A stretch of 64,000 nt of DNA, taken from NCBI GenBank assembly GCA_903892355.1, contig CAITIE010000091.1, positions 248,001 through 312,000 of the forward strand, written 5' to 3'. Origin of the DNA: an uncultured Pirellula sp. (GTDB lineage: Bacteria; Planctomycetota; Planctomycetia; Pirellulales; Pirellulaceae). Under the pieces are notes generated by a model, which saw only the letters and a program-made list of their open reading frames with translations, searched no databases and was not told where the DNA came from. This document shows positions 21,294 through 33,300 of the stretch, in pieces; position 1 is the stretch's first letter, and each line of letters opens with the position of its first letter. The position numbers and the translations under genes were made by a program.

Positions 21294-21611
21294 ATGGCTG
21301 CAGCTACGAAAGAGAAGACCAAGGTCAAGCTGGTTCCACTCGGAGATCGCATTGTCGTTCAGCGTCAGGAATCGCAAGAAAAGACCGTTGGTGGGATCTA
21401 TCTGCCGGATAGCGCCAAGGACCGACCGACCCGGGGCAAAGTCATTAGCGTCGGAGACGGACGCGTTCTCGAAAACGGCAGCCGCTCGCAGCTGCAAGTC
21501 AAGGTTGGCGATCATGTTCTCTTCACCAGCTACGCTGGCGAAAACATCGAAGTCGATGGTGAAGAGTATCTGCTGATGAACGAGTCCGAAGTCCTCGCGA
21601 TTTTCGGCTAA
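21294..21611 (+). CDS. groES: Co-chaperonin GroES
   Basis: A 105-residue co-chaperonin (HSP10) that caps GroEL. VPLGDRIVVQRQESQEKTVGGIYLPDSAK carries the conserved N terminus and mobile loop, and VGDHVLFTSYAGENIEVDGEEYLLMNESEVLAIFG is the standard C terminus. The ATG follows GGAG. A GGCGG/CCGCC hairpin (21181-21193) lies in the leader. I found no CIRCE operator upstream. Confidence 0.96.
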   Translation: MAAATKEKTKVKLVPLGDRIVVQRQESQEKTVGGIYLPDSAKDRPTRGKVISVGDGRVLENGSRSQLQVKVGDHVLFTSYAGENIEVDGEEYLLMNESEVLAIFG

Positions 21612-21726
21612 GCGTTCGGTTGCCGGCTAACCAAACCGGCCAACCAAACCCTCGATTGAAAATCGACACCCACTAAAATCGACACGAAATTGTCAAAACC
21701 CGGCCGCATGGCTCGGCCCAAACTAG

Positions 21727-23373
<1,647 letters not shown>

Positions 23374-23441
23374 GACGATTTGTACTAAAAAGTAATCGAT
23401 CACCCTCCGGAGGCCGGTCACGGGTGCCCGAAAAATCCAAC

Positions 23442-23469
23442 AAAGAGCCCGCCCTCGTGCGGGCTCTTT
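23442..23469 (+). terminator. Terminator of the groESL operon
   Basis: AAAGAGCCCGC (23442-23452) pairs perfectly with GCGGGCTCTTT (23459-23469) around a six-base loop, about 70 bases after the groEL stop. The T run is short. Confidence 0.75.
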
Positions 23470-23642
23470 GCCTGCGCCCACCGAAAAACACCTCCCCTCC
23501 CCCCGCTTCGCAAATCCCTCCTTCCCTCCAAATCCTTCAAGCTCGACACGCTTCACCTCTGCACGCTTCGCTTCGAGCAGCGTCCATCAGCTATCGGCTA
23601 TCATTAGAAGGAATCAACCCTTCACGCAAAAAGGTTCATGCT

Positions 23643-26600
23643 ATGACACGCCCTCCGAATCGCAATGCCTACGATTGCACAAGCTCCTTGTCTCCTATCA
23701 ATTCATTCAATGCATGCGATGGTCTAACGCGAAGGACTCGCTGGCGGATAGTGGCCCTCGCACTGCTGGCCACCTGGCTCCACGTGCACGTCACCATCGT
23801 TTCGTCCTGGGGAGCAGAAAGCATCCGCGTCGAAGTCGCACGCGATACATGGCTCTCAAATTACTCCACCGAAAACAATGGATCCAACGGCGCTGCACCT
23901 CGATTGAAACTCAAGTCAATTCAAGAGTTGTCTTTGATCGATTTTCAGCCTGGACCACTGCGAGGCCGATCCATCGAGAAGGTTACCCTCTTCCTCAAAG
24001 TCGCAGGGGATGAGCCGATCGAACGCGTTACCGTCAGTACCATTACTTGCGACTGGGTGGAAGGGAAAGGTACTAGCTACCAAGTCATCCCTGGCGTTTC
24101 CTCGTTCTCACACCGGGTTTATCCCAATGAACGCTGGAACGATTCCGACCTCACCGCCGTCTGCATCGGACACGGTGGCTCGATCTACGCATCGGTGGAT
24201 GCCAAACCATCCTCGCAAAAGGGATGGGTGGAACTCGATATTCCACCTCGCTTGCTCGAAGCCCGGATGGCCGGGCTCAGCTACGGCCTAGTGTTGATGG
24301 ACGATACGGGAAGTACATGGACACGAAAAGGAGATGAGTTCCAGCAAAAGATTTTTCCAAATCGATTCGTGTACAGCCGTGACTCCAACGCGTCGAGCGC
24401 GCCCTACTTTATGGTGGACGTAGCAACCCCCGATGCCCAAGCCTCTAGCTTGCGGATTCCCAAACCATCGGAACTCCGCTTCGAGGATACGAGCGACTCC
24501 GATCCTCGCCCACGTCTGGTCTGGAGATTCGATAAGCCTACGGATAGCCAGGCGCTAGGATTCCGTATCACTTGCAACGATGACCCAATCCCACAGTACT
24601 TCGTCCCATCCATCGACAGCGCTCGAAAAGGGTGGTTCACCATGCCGATCGACCAGATCCTCACAAGACTTCAAAAGGGCCAAAAGTTCGACTTCACGTT
24701 GCGGGCCGTCGATCGTTTTGGACGAACCAGCGATCCCGCCATTCTCTCGGTCTCGCCCACGTCTATCGATATGTCGCCGATCGCGCTGGAGCCCGTGGCC
24801 ACAGCTGATACGAACCTCAGTGAAAATGCGAACTGGAAAGATGCATTGGAGTGGCAAGGCGCCCACTGGAGTGTGATCGATCCGCTCGATACCTATCTGC
24901 CGGTTTCGAAAAAGTGGATCCCAAAGCAACGGCCCTCCTACTTCTCGCAAAACCATCTTTGGAACGCCCGAACAAAAACGGTCCAACTCGATGCAGCCCG
25001 CGGAAGCTGGGTCGGTTTCCAAGTCGTCTGCGACCAACCCCAAACGGATCTAGTTATCCAATGGAGCATCCAAAGTAGCAACAATCAACTCGGAGCCCAA
25101 GGAATCGAAAATTCAACGGGAGTATCGGGACAGTCCCCCTCCGGGATGCAGCAAATTCGAAGCGAACTATCCCGTTATGCCCTCGTCGCGAAAGAGAAGG
25201 AACAAATCCCCGATCCTTTGGTGCTGTTAACCACAGGGAACACACAGTTCGAATGGTCGACAAAGAGCGTATCAGCCGCTGTCGCGTCCGGGAACACCCA
25301 TAGTTGGCTTGTCGAATGCTACGTTCCAACCTCCCTCTCGGCTGGCACCTATCCCGCGAAACTTCGATTAAGCAGCGGCAAAGCCTCGCTCGAAATCGAT
25401 GTTGCGATGAATGCCCACGACGTGGTTGTCCCCAATGAACTTTCGTTTCTGCCCGAAATGAATTGCTACGACCTTCCCCAAAACGATATCGATTACTATC
25501 GGCTCGGTCATCGCCACCGCACGATTGTGAATCGTGTTCCTTACTTCCAAAACGGTCGATTGGCAGAAGGGTGCTCGCCGGCGTGGAAGGATGGAGCGTT
25601 CGATTGGGATGCCTTCGATCGACGTTACGAGGGATGCTTCACAGGAGCCGCATTTGCAGATCTACCGCGAGGACCCGTGCCACTGGAATGCTTTTACTTT
25701 GCCATGCATGAGAATTGGCCATCGCCCATGGAGACCAACTACAACGGAAGCTATTGGGCCGATCAAGCGTTTCCGGATACGTATCGCGAGGCATGGGTGT
25801 CTGCGGTCGCTCAGAGTGCTCGGCATGTGAGTGCCAAAGGATGGAATCGAACCAAATACCATGTCTTTCTGAACAATAAGCTCGATTTTAAAAAACGAGG
25901 GTGGTCACGCGGTTCCTCCCCATGGCTTCTCGATGAACCTGCCAACTTCCAAGACTATCTAGCGCTTCGATACTATGGCTTGGCGTACCTAGAAGGGATC
26001 GAACGCGCGGGTATCGCGCAATTGAATCCCAAGCCACACATCCTGTATCGCTGCGATGTCTCGAGGCCTCAATGGCAACGCGATACGCTCGATGGGATTC
26101 AAGGATACAGCGTCATCAGCCAAGGAGCCTTTCGAGAGTATCGGTACCAAGTCCTCGATCGCAAATTCCTCGATGAACAAGTTCTGGTTCTCTATGGTGG
26201 CAACAACCCCGTCGGCACGAACAACGCGATGGCAGTCGCATGGAGTTGGGATGCTTGGTGCCAAGGTGCCGATGGCGTTCTCCCATGGCAGACCATCGGC
26301 CGAAGCGAGTCCTGGAAGTCCGCGGATGAACTCTCCTTGTTCTACCCACACCCCACCGACCCCAAGCAGCCACCGATGCCTTCGATCCGTCTGAAAGCGT
26401 ATTGCTACGGCCAACAAGACGTCGAGATACTTGCGGCCCTCGCGAAGAAATTCTCGCAGGACCGGTATGCCTTCGGCGCTCGCGCCCAATCCGCACTCAA
26501 GCTGAAACCGGAAAGCCGTGTTGAAGGGGATTACGCGGAGCCAGCCACCTGGAACGACTACGGAAACATGACCCCTGAGACGTTGCACCGCTGGCGAGTC

Positions 26601-26645
26601 CAATGGCTGCGGCTAGCATCATCAACGTTACCTACTGCCCAGTAG
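23643..26645 (+). CDS. Large secreted protein, glycoside hydrolase 123/DUF4091-like
   Basis: About 1000 residues from the ATG at 23643; an open stretch back to 23424 overlaps the terminator and is not used. The signal sequence is RWRIVALALLATWLHVHVTIVSS. The N-terminal third starts IRVEVARDTWLSNYSTENNG, with a Ser/Asn-rich beta-sandwich look typical of carbohydrate-binding modules. The C-terminal half (PEMNCYDLPQNDIDYYRLGHRH..., LNNKLDFKKRGW, SWDAWCQGADGVLPWQTIG) resembles the (beta/alpha)8 region of GH123/DUF4091 proteins. The catalytic pair was not placed with certainty. It is probably a periplasmic or extracellular polysaccharide-related enzyme. Its stop lies in the 16-base palindrome 26642-26657. 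Confidence 0.65.
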   Translation: MTRPPNRNAYDCTSSLSPINSFNACDGLTRRTRWRIVALALLATWLHVHVTIVSSWGAESIRVEVARDTWLSNYSTENNGSNGAAPRLKLKSIQELSLIDFQPGPLRGRSIEKVTLFLKVAGDEPIERVTVSTITCDWVEGKGTSYQVIPGVSSFSHRVYPNERWNDSDLTAVCIGHGGSIYASVDAKPSSQKGWVELDIPPRLLEARMAGLSYGLVLMDDTGSTWTRKGDEFQQKIFPNRFVYSRDSNASSAPYFMVDVATPDAQASSLRIPKPSELRFEDTSDSDPRPRLVWRFDKPTDSQALGFRITCNDDPIPQYFVPSIDSARKGWFTMPIDQILTRLQKGQKFDFTLRAVDRFGRTSDPAILSVSPTSIDMSPIALEPVATADTNLSENANWKDALEWQGAHWSVIDPLDTYLPVSKKWIPKQRPSYFSQNHLWNARTKTVQLDAARGSWVGFQVVCDQPQTDLVIQWSIQSSNNQLGAQGIENSTGVSGQSPSGMQQIRSELSRYALVAKEKEQIPDPLVLLTTGNTQFEWSTKSVSAAVASGNTHSWLVECYVPTSLSAGTYPAKLRLSSGKASLEIDVAMNAHDVVVPNELSFLPEMNCYDLPQNDIDYYRLGHRHRTIVNRVPYFQNGRLAEGCSPAWKDGAFDWDAFDRRYEGCFTGAAFADLPRGPVPLECFYFAMHENWPSPMETNYNGSYWADQAFPDTYREAWVSAVAQSARHVSAKGWNRTKYHVFLNNKLDFKKRGWSRGSSPWLLDEPANFQDYLALRYYGLAYLEGIERAGIAQLNPKPHILYRCDVSRPQWQRDTLDGIQGYSVISQGAFREYRYQVLDRKFLDEQVLVLYGGNNPVGTNNAMAVAWSWDAWCQGADGVLPWQTIGRSESWKSADELSLFYPHPTDPKQPPMPSIRLKAYCYGQQDVEILAALAKKFSQDRYAFGARAQSALKLKPESRVEGDYAEPATWNDYGNMTPETLHRWRVQWLRLASSTLPTAQ

Positions 26646-26708
26646 CCCATGGGCTACCGAACACCTATCGGGTTCATTACAGCGATGCACGAGCGTCTGG
26701 CCCCGCGC

Positions 26709-28154
26709 TTATCGAGCGTTTGCCGGAGCTACGATCCCCTGTGAGCAAAGGACCTGACCTGGACTGCGTGCATCCGGAAACCAACAGATCACATACGTGT
26801 TGCGCCCATCGGTGACAGGGATATCGATTTTCCGAGAAGGACCCACAGGTATCCCGCTCAAACACGGACTCAGTTGGACCGATCGGATGCCGCTCTGAGT
26901 TTCTACTCGCAGCACTTGAATGTCTCGCGGTAGCAATCCCCAGCACCGCGTGTCCGCAGATTCGGTGGCTTCCCAAGCGATCCCGGCGACATCCATCCCC
27001 AACGAGGTCAATCCATCCGAAGACATGCCTTGTTTGGCCGCAGCAACCGTCGCTTTCTTGATGACCCGCCTCGCGACCGCCCGAGCCACAATCCGATTGC
27101 GATCCGCACGAAACGTTGAAACGGCGAGTTCCTCGATATCTGCAAGCGACGCAGTTGGGCCTATCAGTTGACCATCCACACGGACACCCACCGTATTGAT
27201 ATCGCTCGGAGGGATCACTACATCGGGGACTTTGATCGGCGCGATCGTCGGCGGCAGTTGGTAAGGACCAACGGCTGACACGATTCGATCGGCGATGAGA
27301 AGGGCGTCGCTCGTCGGTCTTTCTACGGTCTCAACTTTGTACGGTCCACGGCCGACCATGGCAAAGACATAGATCACCCCACAGCCTGGCTGCGAGTGCA
27401 CCGAGGATTGTACGCGCGAGATATCCCATCGCAACGGCATGCAATCGGGCAGTAGTTCTGAGGCTCGCGTGTAACTCCGCAACGCATCATCGTAGTGCTG
27501 ATGCGTTTCTTCCCTCAGCATGCCTCGCATGTAAAAACCAAGTGGCAGTCCTCGATAGCGCGTGGCGGTCGCCGCCGCAGGCTGGATCTTCAACGACGGA
27601 ACTCCAGATTGAGTATGGTTACTCGCTTCCTCGGTGGATGCGTTTTCTGCGTCACCCCACAGTCGTTGCATGATCGCCTCATGCTTCTCCTGAATTTGAA
27701 GCGTGTAGCTTTCTGCATCACCCCCTCCACCCATCAAGTTCGCGAGGGCGAGATAGACGCGAATCAGTATCTTTTCATAGTCCTCGCCCGCATACGAACG
27801 GACCGAATCGTCGGTCCACATCGAGACGGTCTTTTCGGTCATCGACTCTTGCTCGAGATAGTCAAAGCGATCCCGGACTTCCTTGAGTCGCGTCTCCGCC
27901 TGCTGCGTTTGTCCCTCAAGCAAATCCACGACGGCCAAATCGAGATTCGCTACATCCCGATCGTGACGGTTCCCTTTTTGCAATTTATCCAAATGCTCGC
28001 GGCAACTCTCAAGCTGACCTTCATAGAAAAGCGTACGAGGCAACGCCAACCGCTTGGCATGGGTCGAACATCCAGACAATGTTCCAGCGATGCCGATCAC
28101 TACGACGGCGACGCGAAGAAGGCGAACAAAAAAGGCTTCGACCCCGTTTTTCAT
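26709..28154 (-). CDS. COG3014-like lipoprotein with tetratricopeptide-type helices
   Basis: A 481-residue protein whose ATG at 28154 overlaps the stop of the LpoB-like gene (ATGA), which fixes the start; a TTG eight codons upstream is rejected. The lipobox LSGC puts the acylated Cys at residue 29. The N-terminal half is helical with TPR spacing (YEGQLESCREHLDKLQKGN, LEGQTQQAETRLKEVRDRF, DDALRSYTRASELLPDCMPL). The C-terminal half has VIPPSDINTVGVRVDG, FRADRNRIVARAVARRVIKKA and CWGLLPRDIQVLRVETQSG, the layout of COG3014 proteins. Those proteins are typically encoded next to LpoB-type activators, which supports a role at the cell envelope. Confidence 0.8.
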   Translation of the reverse strand: MKNGVEAFFVRLLRVAVVVIGIAGTLSGCSTHAKRLALPRTLFYEGQLESCREHLDKLQKGNRHDRDVANLDLAVVDLLEGQTQQAETRLKEVRDRFDYLEQESMTEKTVSMWTDDSVRSYAGEDYEKILIRVYLALANLMGGGGDAESYTLQIQEKHEAIMQRLWGDAENASTEEASNHTQSGVPSLKIQPAAATATRYRGLPLGFYMRGMLREETHQHYDDALRSYTRASELLPDCMPLRWDISRVQSSVHSQPGCGVIYVFAMVGRGPYKVETVERPTSDALLIADRIVSAVGPYQLPPTIAPIKVPDVVIPPSDINTVGVRVDGQLIGPTASLADIEELAVSTFRADRNRIVARAVARRVIKKATVAAAKQGMSSDGLTSLGMDVAGIAWEATESADTRCWGLLPRDIQVLRVETQSGIRSVQLSPCLSGIPVGPSRKIDIPVTDGRNTYVICWFPDARSPGQVLCSQGIVAPANAR

Positions 28155-28816
28155 CGCGTGAACGGGTTGTAATTCCAAACCTTGCCCATGGCTGTCTTAT
28201 GGTACCCCTTGCGAATCTCCGAGGACTGCTTGTCCGCGAATCCTGTGTGGATGTTGGTCAACTCCAAGGTGAGCAAGTAATCGCGTTGCGACGACGAGTT
28301 CCTAACGGTGGTACCACTGGTTAGCCGAGCGTACAAAAGGTAATCGATGGGTATGCCCTGTCGCTGAAGCACCGACGCGAAAAGGGCTTGGTTATCCGGA
28401 ATAAACAATGAATCAGGACGCAATCGCGTTTCGAAGAGGGCCGCGTCCACCATCCTCCGACTAATCGACTGAAACGCATCAGACTCCAGGATCTTGCTGT
28501 CGATCTGTTCGTAGAGTTGGTCCTTGAAGTCACCGATGTCTTCAACCATTTTGTTTTCGATCCCGACAAAGCAGATCGATTTTTTGATCGGCTGACCATC
28601 AGGCCCCACTGGGCAATCCCCTTGATGCTGACGAGCCAATAGCTTGGCGACAGCTTCGTCCACCAACGGATCAAAAACTTCGGCTCCACCTTTATGGCTG
28701 CCGACGAGGTTTTCCGACTGCGGCTTGACGATGTGACCGTACTGATACCCACGGCAACCTAACAGTGAGGCCAGCGATACCACTGAAAATCCTGTGAGCC
28801 ATTCACGTCGACGCAT
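28151..28816 (-). CDS. LpoB-like lipoprotein (penicillin-binding protein activator family)
   Basis: A 221-residue product from the ATG at 28816, which has AAGGGA eight bases upstream. MRRREWLTGFSVVSLASLLGC is a lipoprotein signal with Cys21. The mature part contains CFVGIENKMVEDIGDFKDQLYEQIDSKILES and FQSISRRMVDAALFETRLRPD, the LpoB/YcfM pattern, and ends with the beta strands YLLTLELTNIHTG and KGYHKTAMGKVWNYNPF. In E. coli LpoB activates PBP1b from the outer membrane. Planctomycete cell walls are unusual, so the target here is an inference only. It is coupled to the COG3014-like gene. Confidence 0.82.
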   Translation of the reverse strand: MRRREWLTGFSVVSLASLLGCRGYQYGHIVKPQSENLVGSHKGGAEVFDPLVDEAVAKLLARQHQGDCPVGPDGQPIKKSICFVGIENKMVEDIGDFKDQLYEQIDSKILESDAFQSISRRMVDAALFETRLRPDSLFIPDNQALFASVLQRQGIPIDYLLYARLTSGTTVRNSSSQRDYLLTLELTNIHTGFADKQSSEIRKGYHKTAMGKVWNYNPFTR

Positions 28817-29071
28817 GGGTGATTCCCTTACCCCAAAAAACAATCGATCCACCGCTTGGGATTCTTCACAATCCATCCCCCGATCACAAGATGGATTATC
28901 GACCAGGGAATCAAATCGAATCCAAAAAGAACGGGACGATTAAGGGCATCACCAGCATCCAAAGGTATCGCTAGCAATACCCATCTAGACCGTCGATCCT
29001 GCCCGAGCCTGTGTCTTGCTCGCCGTAATTTCCCGCGAGGCCAGAAATTGCGAGGTTAGGATTCATGTAGA

Positions 29072-30112
29072 TCAATGTCGCAATGAAACCTGCTTGCCGG
29101 TCTTCGCCGATTTATAGATAGCATTGATCAGTTCGACGCTCCTGCGCCCTTCGGTTCCATCGATCCGCGACGGGAGTCCCCCTTGGATCGATTTGACAAA
29201 GTCTTTGAAAAGTTCGCGGTGAGCAATATGGCCGATGGCAGCCGGATCGGAGGCGCCACCTCCGGTCGTGTTGGACTTCATCTCGGCAAGCAGCTTCTCG
29301 TCCTGCTTCTTGGGCTGAGCGAAACTCCATTTGACGATGGCTTCCTCTTCGAGGACCGCCATTCCGTGCGAACCGGCGATTTCGATCCGCTTGAGCGTCC
29401 CCGGATAAGCCGCCGTGGTGGCAACGATGGTACCCAAAGCACCTGATTCGAACTCCAAGGTCGCCACCGCTGTGTCTTCCACCTCGATCCTCTCATGAGC
29501 GCGCAAAGCGGTCATCGCGCTGACGGCGCGGACTGGGCCCATCAACCACAACAACAAATCCACGCTGTGGATCGCTTGATTCATCAACGCTCCACCACCG
29601 TCGAGTTGCCATGTGCCTCGCCACTTGCCGCTATCGTAGTACTGTTGAGTCCGGAACCACTTAACGATGGCGTCGGCAACGGAGATCGATCCGAATCGGT
29701 TCTGTTCGATCGCCGCTTTCATCAGCATCGCCGAACGATGAAATCGCGATGGGAAAATAGTACCCAGGTATACACCTTGTTTTTCGCATTCAGCGATCAA
29801 TTGATCGCATCGCTTCGTGGTCACCTCTAACGGTTTCTCAACCAAGACATGTTTGCCCGCCTTAGCAGCCATAATGCCTGGCTCTAAGTGAGCACCGCTG
29901 GGGGTGCAGATGGTGACCACATCGACATAGGGATCCTGCAACATGGCCTTGAGATCATCGTAAGGCAGGCCTCCAAACTCATCCGCAAACGCAGATGCCT
30001 TCTCCATATCCCGCCCGTAGCAAGCCACCAATTTCGAGCCTCGCATCTCAGCGATCGCACGCGCATGGAACTTGGCAATCATTCCGCATCCGATGATTCC
30101 CCAACCGATCAT
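29072..30112 (-). CDS. Gfo/Idh/MocA family NAD(P)-dependent oxidoreductase
   Basis: A 346-residue protein. The N-terminal Rossmann fold starts GWGIIGCGMIAKFHARA, and VEKPL (Glu92-Lys93-Pro94) is the family's conserved catalytic/binding motif. The C-terminal domain begins around LQDPYVDVVTICTPSGAH and includes DGGGALMNQAIHSVDLLLWLMGPVRAV. Members oxidise or isomerise sugars and inositols; the substrate here cannot be told from sequence. It stands alone, with about 270 bases on either side. Confidence 0.9.
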   Translation of the reverse strand: MIGWGIIGCGMIAKFHARAIAEMRGSKLVACYGRDMEKASAFADEFGGLPYDDLKAMLQDPYVDVVTICTPSGAHLEPGIMAAKAGKHVLVEKPLEVTTKRCDQLIAECEKQGVYLGTIFPSRFHRSAMLMKAAIEQNRFGSISVADAIVKWFRTQQYYDSGKWRGTWQLDGGGALMNQAIHSVDLLLWLMGPVRAVSAMTALRAHERIEVEDTAVATLEFESGALGTIVATTAAYPGTLKRIEIAGSHGMAVLEEEAIVKWSFAQPKKQDEKLLAEMKSNTTGGGASDPAAIGHIAHRELFKDFVKSIQGGLPSRIDGTEGRRSVELINAIYKSAKTGKQVSLRH

Positions 30113-30208
30113 AGCTCACCTCTGAAGTGCATCATGGCCCACTGACACCAATACGCCTATTTTACTCTCGCACCCGATGATGGGTCGCTGAGTTTCGGGG
30201 TGCGGAGC

Positions 30209-30246
30209 AAAAAAGCTCCCCCGTTCTTCAGGGTGATAAGCTTTTT
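30209..30246 (-). terminator. Terminator of the MoxR-DUF58-FtsX operon
   Basis: On the minus strand AAAAAGCT (30239-30246) and AGCTTTTT (30210-30217) form the outer stem with an inner CCC/GGG match, and a T run follows. It sits about 140 bases after the FtsX stop. Confidence 0.6.
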
Positions 30247-30386
30247 AAAAACGGCGATCCGCAACACACAAGTAAACCGCAAGGCGCTAGCCGAGGGTGT
30301 TTTGGCGCGGTACCAAACACAAGTGCATTTCCACTCATCATTTCAAAAAGGCAATCGGTGTTATCGATCAGCCTGGACGAATACGT

Positions 30387-33300
30387 CTACCTATCGGCGC
30401 GAAGCGAGGCTAACAATGGCTGACGCATAGCGAGCAACGCTGCCCCCACGCAGAAAAGCAATCCGAGCAGAACGACCCAGAATAGCATCCCGAGAGGCGA
30501 ACTGATGGCGGACATGGATTGACCACGCAGCAATACGGGGGCAGATGCTAACAGCGCCGCTCCAGCACCGATTCCTATTCCCCGCATCAATTGCCAGCCG
30601 TTTTCGAGCGATAGCGCCCACACCAAACGATTCTTGGGAAATCCCATGGCCCGCATGGCTGCCAATTCGGATTGCCTTTCCAAGGCGCTTCGCAATTGCG
30701 TCACCCCTAAGCCTAATGTTCCTAATAGCAATCCGAGGGCACCGAGGACTTGGAATGCACTCAAGTAAGTATTCTGCACGGCCAAGAGTTTGGCGAGGAT
30801 CTCGGTCGTCGACGCGCAGCTCAGCCCCTCGTCCGACCAACCTTCCTCCATGGCGGTTCGGATCTTCGCAACATCCTCGCCAAGCATGTCCGGTGCGGTC
30901 GGTTTCACTAAAAACATTCTGTAGCCGCTGATCTCAGGAAACAACACTTCGAAGTTGTTCTCTCCGATCCAAAGGCTTCCTTGAAGAATGGTGTTTTGCA
31001 ACACCCCCACGGTTTCAAAGTAGACTTGTTTCCCATCGAAGCGATACGAAAACTTTTCACCGACATAACCACCTAAATGCAATGCCCACAATGCTGTGTT
31101 TTGATCGAGGATCACGGGGACAGGGGATTTCTCTGTCCCATCGGCACTCTTCTCTAACGCGAGCCACGGAGAAGGGGGCATGGACGTTGTATTTGGCGTA
31201 TTTGGCGGAGAGGAACCTGACTCGAGCATTTGTTGGCTAGGTTTGGAAAACCAAGCAAGTTCGGAGTTCCATGACGCATCGCGGTCGACCGCCGCCATCC
31301 GAGCAGAGATGCCCATCACTTGCGGCTCGCTGGCTTGGTACAAGTTGTTGCAACTAGCATCATCACCGCCTCGCACACGGACGTTGACGATCTGACTTTT
31401 CTCGAGCCACTGCGCTTTCGTAGCTAGGGCAAGTCGTTGTTGTTTAGGATCATCGATATTGATCTGGATACTTTGTGCGCTTTTGGCAATGTAGGCGAAG
31501 CCCCCGGTTCCGCTTCGATCGGGTTGAGCTTGGAACAAACTCATCGAAAGGATCAAAAACGAAGCGATCGCCATCAACGAAACAGTGAGGATACTGCGAA
31601 CAGGGGACCGTTGAGCGCTGGAGCGGCTCAGGAAGTTCAAACCCATGCCTTGAATGCTGACACCCCCTCGGACGCCGTCGCGAGGAGAACGCATGCTGTG
31701 ATAGAGCCACAGGATACCAGCGATCATAAACAGCATGCCACTTCCAACAAAGGCGCCGGCCTGCGCTTGGCCTTGCGAGTACTGCCCTGCCACCATACCG
31801 CCGACCGCACCGATGGCACTTGCTACAGCCCCCCAAACAACCCATCGAGCGGGTCGACTACCCGCCGAATCAGCATCCATTTTTCCCTTAAGCAATTGCG
31901 CGACACTGACCGACTTCAGTTGGCGGGTTACCAACCATGTGGTCGCAATCGATACCAAAAATCCGCATAGCCAACCGATCCAAAGGCTCGCCGGCCGAAC
32001 GTAGAACTCCAAAAAGGAGACGGTGATCGCTCCCACCCACCACGACTTTAACCCAGACAGCATCGCATACGCGTATCCCAACCCGAGTGGAATGCCGAGC
32101 GACGCGCCTATGGCCGCAATCACGCTCGACTCGAGCAACAGCAGACGCCGGACTTTGGGTCGGGTCCAACCCGATGCGATCAACAACCCCCAATGGCTCG
32201 CTCGCTTTTCAATCGTCAATCGAAAGAGGAGTGCCACGAGCAGTAATGCTGCAGCGATCACAAAGAAACTCAACGACATAAAAAGTGCATCGAAGGGTGT
32301 TGTGCCCGAGGAGGCTCGCACTTGCTGCTCGCGGATCGGAATCTCGCGCCATCCCATCGCGTCTAAGTTTTTGCGGACCGCTTGCAAAATACCGAGCTTG
32401 GCTCCTTCGCGTTCTCGATCGATCCAACCGTCGAAACGGAGGCTGGTTTGCGAGCCAAATCGTGAACCGAATAGCTTCTGACCCAACGTGTCTGATATAA
32501 AAAGTTTAGGTGTCAATCGGTACTCGTTCCAATACGTATCGTCCACCGACTCGATCTTTCGAGTTAGCGGGAACGGTGTCTCCCAGTTGGAGATCGACTC
32601 CTGATCGGTGATACCCGGAACCTCTGGAGTCCACGATGGATCGTTGAACGGCGTCGGTGTCTTTTCAAATCGCGCGGGATTTTTTCGTCGATATGGGGTT
32701 GCTGGCTCGGTGATTGGAGCGACGGCAACAACGCGAACATCGAAACTCCGTTCCACCTCGGTCCCATCGACCGTCTCGGGTAAAAAGTAATCGATGCGGA
32801 TGGTATCGCCGACCTTGGCCAGCATCTGCTGGGCCATCCATGAGTTGATCACAACCCAATCGTCACGGTCGGGTTGGGGTGTCGGTACCCCCGACGTTTC
32901 CAACATCCGGCCGAGCAATTCCCAGGACACGCCGCTAATCGTCGAATACGGAACGCCACGTCCCTTCGCATCAACGGCACCAGAACTGGATGGCTCCGAT
33001 GCGGTTGCGATCACCTCCGCGTTGTTGGCCAAATACGTAATCACACGTCTTGGCCGTGGACCTATCCATTCCTCCGTTGGCGAGATAGGTTTAGCCCAGG
33101 TCGGAGGATGGTCCATGATCGCTTGGCTCACGCGATCTTGGATGAGCATTTGATCGCTAGTCAATTGATCGTATTCGAAGACGACTCGTTCAGGATCCGA
33201 TCCAGAAGCCTCTCCGATGTTCGTGTCGGGGAATTTCCGTTGGATGTGTTGCAAACTGAGTCCGAGGTCCTCCAACGATAATTGCAGTCGATCCAAAATA

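Noticed and set aside
26642-26657. Perfect 16-base palindrome at the end of the GH123-like gene as a terminator
   Set aside because: There is no loop and no T run; it may be chance or a protein-binding site.
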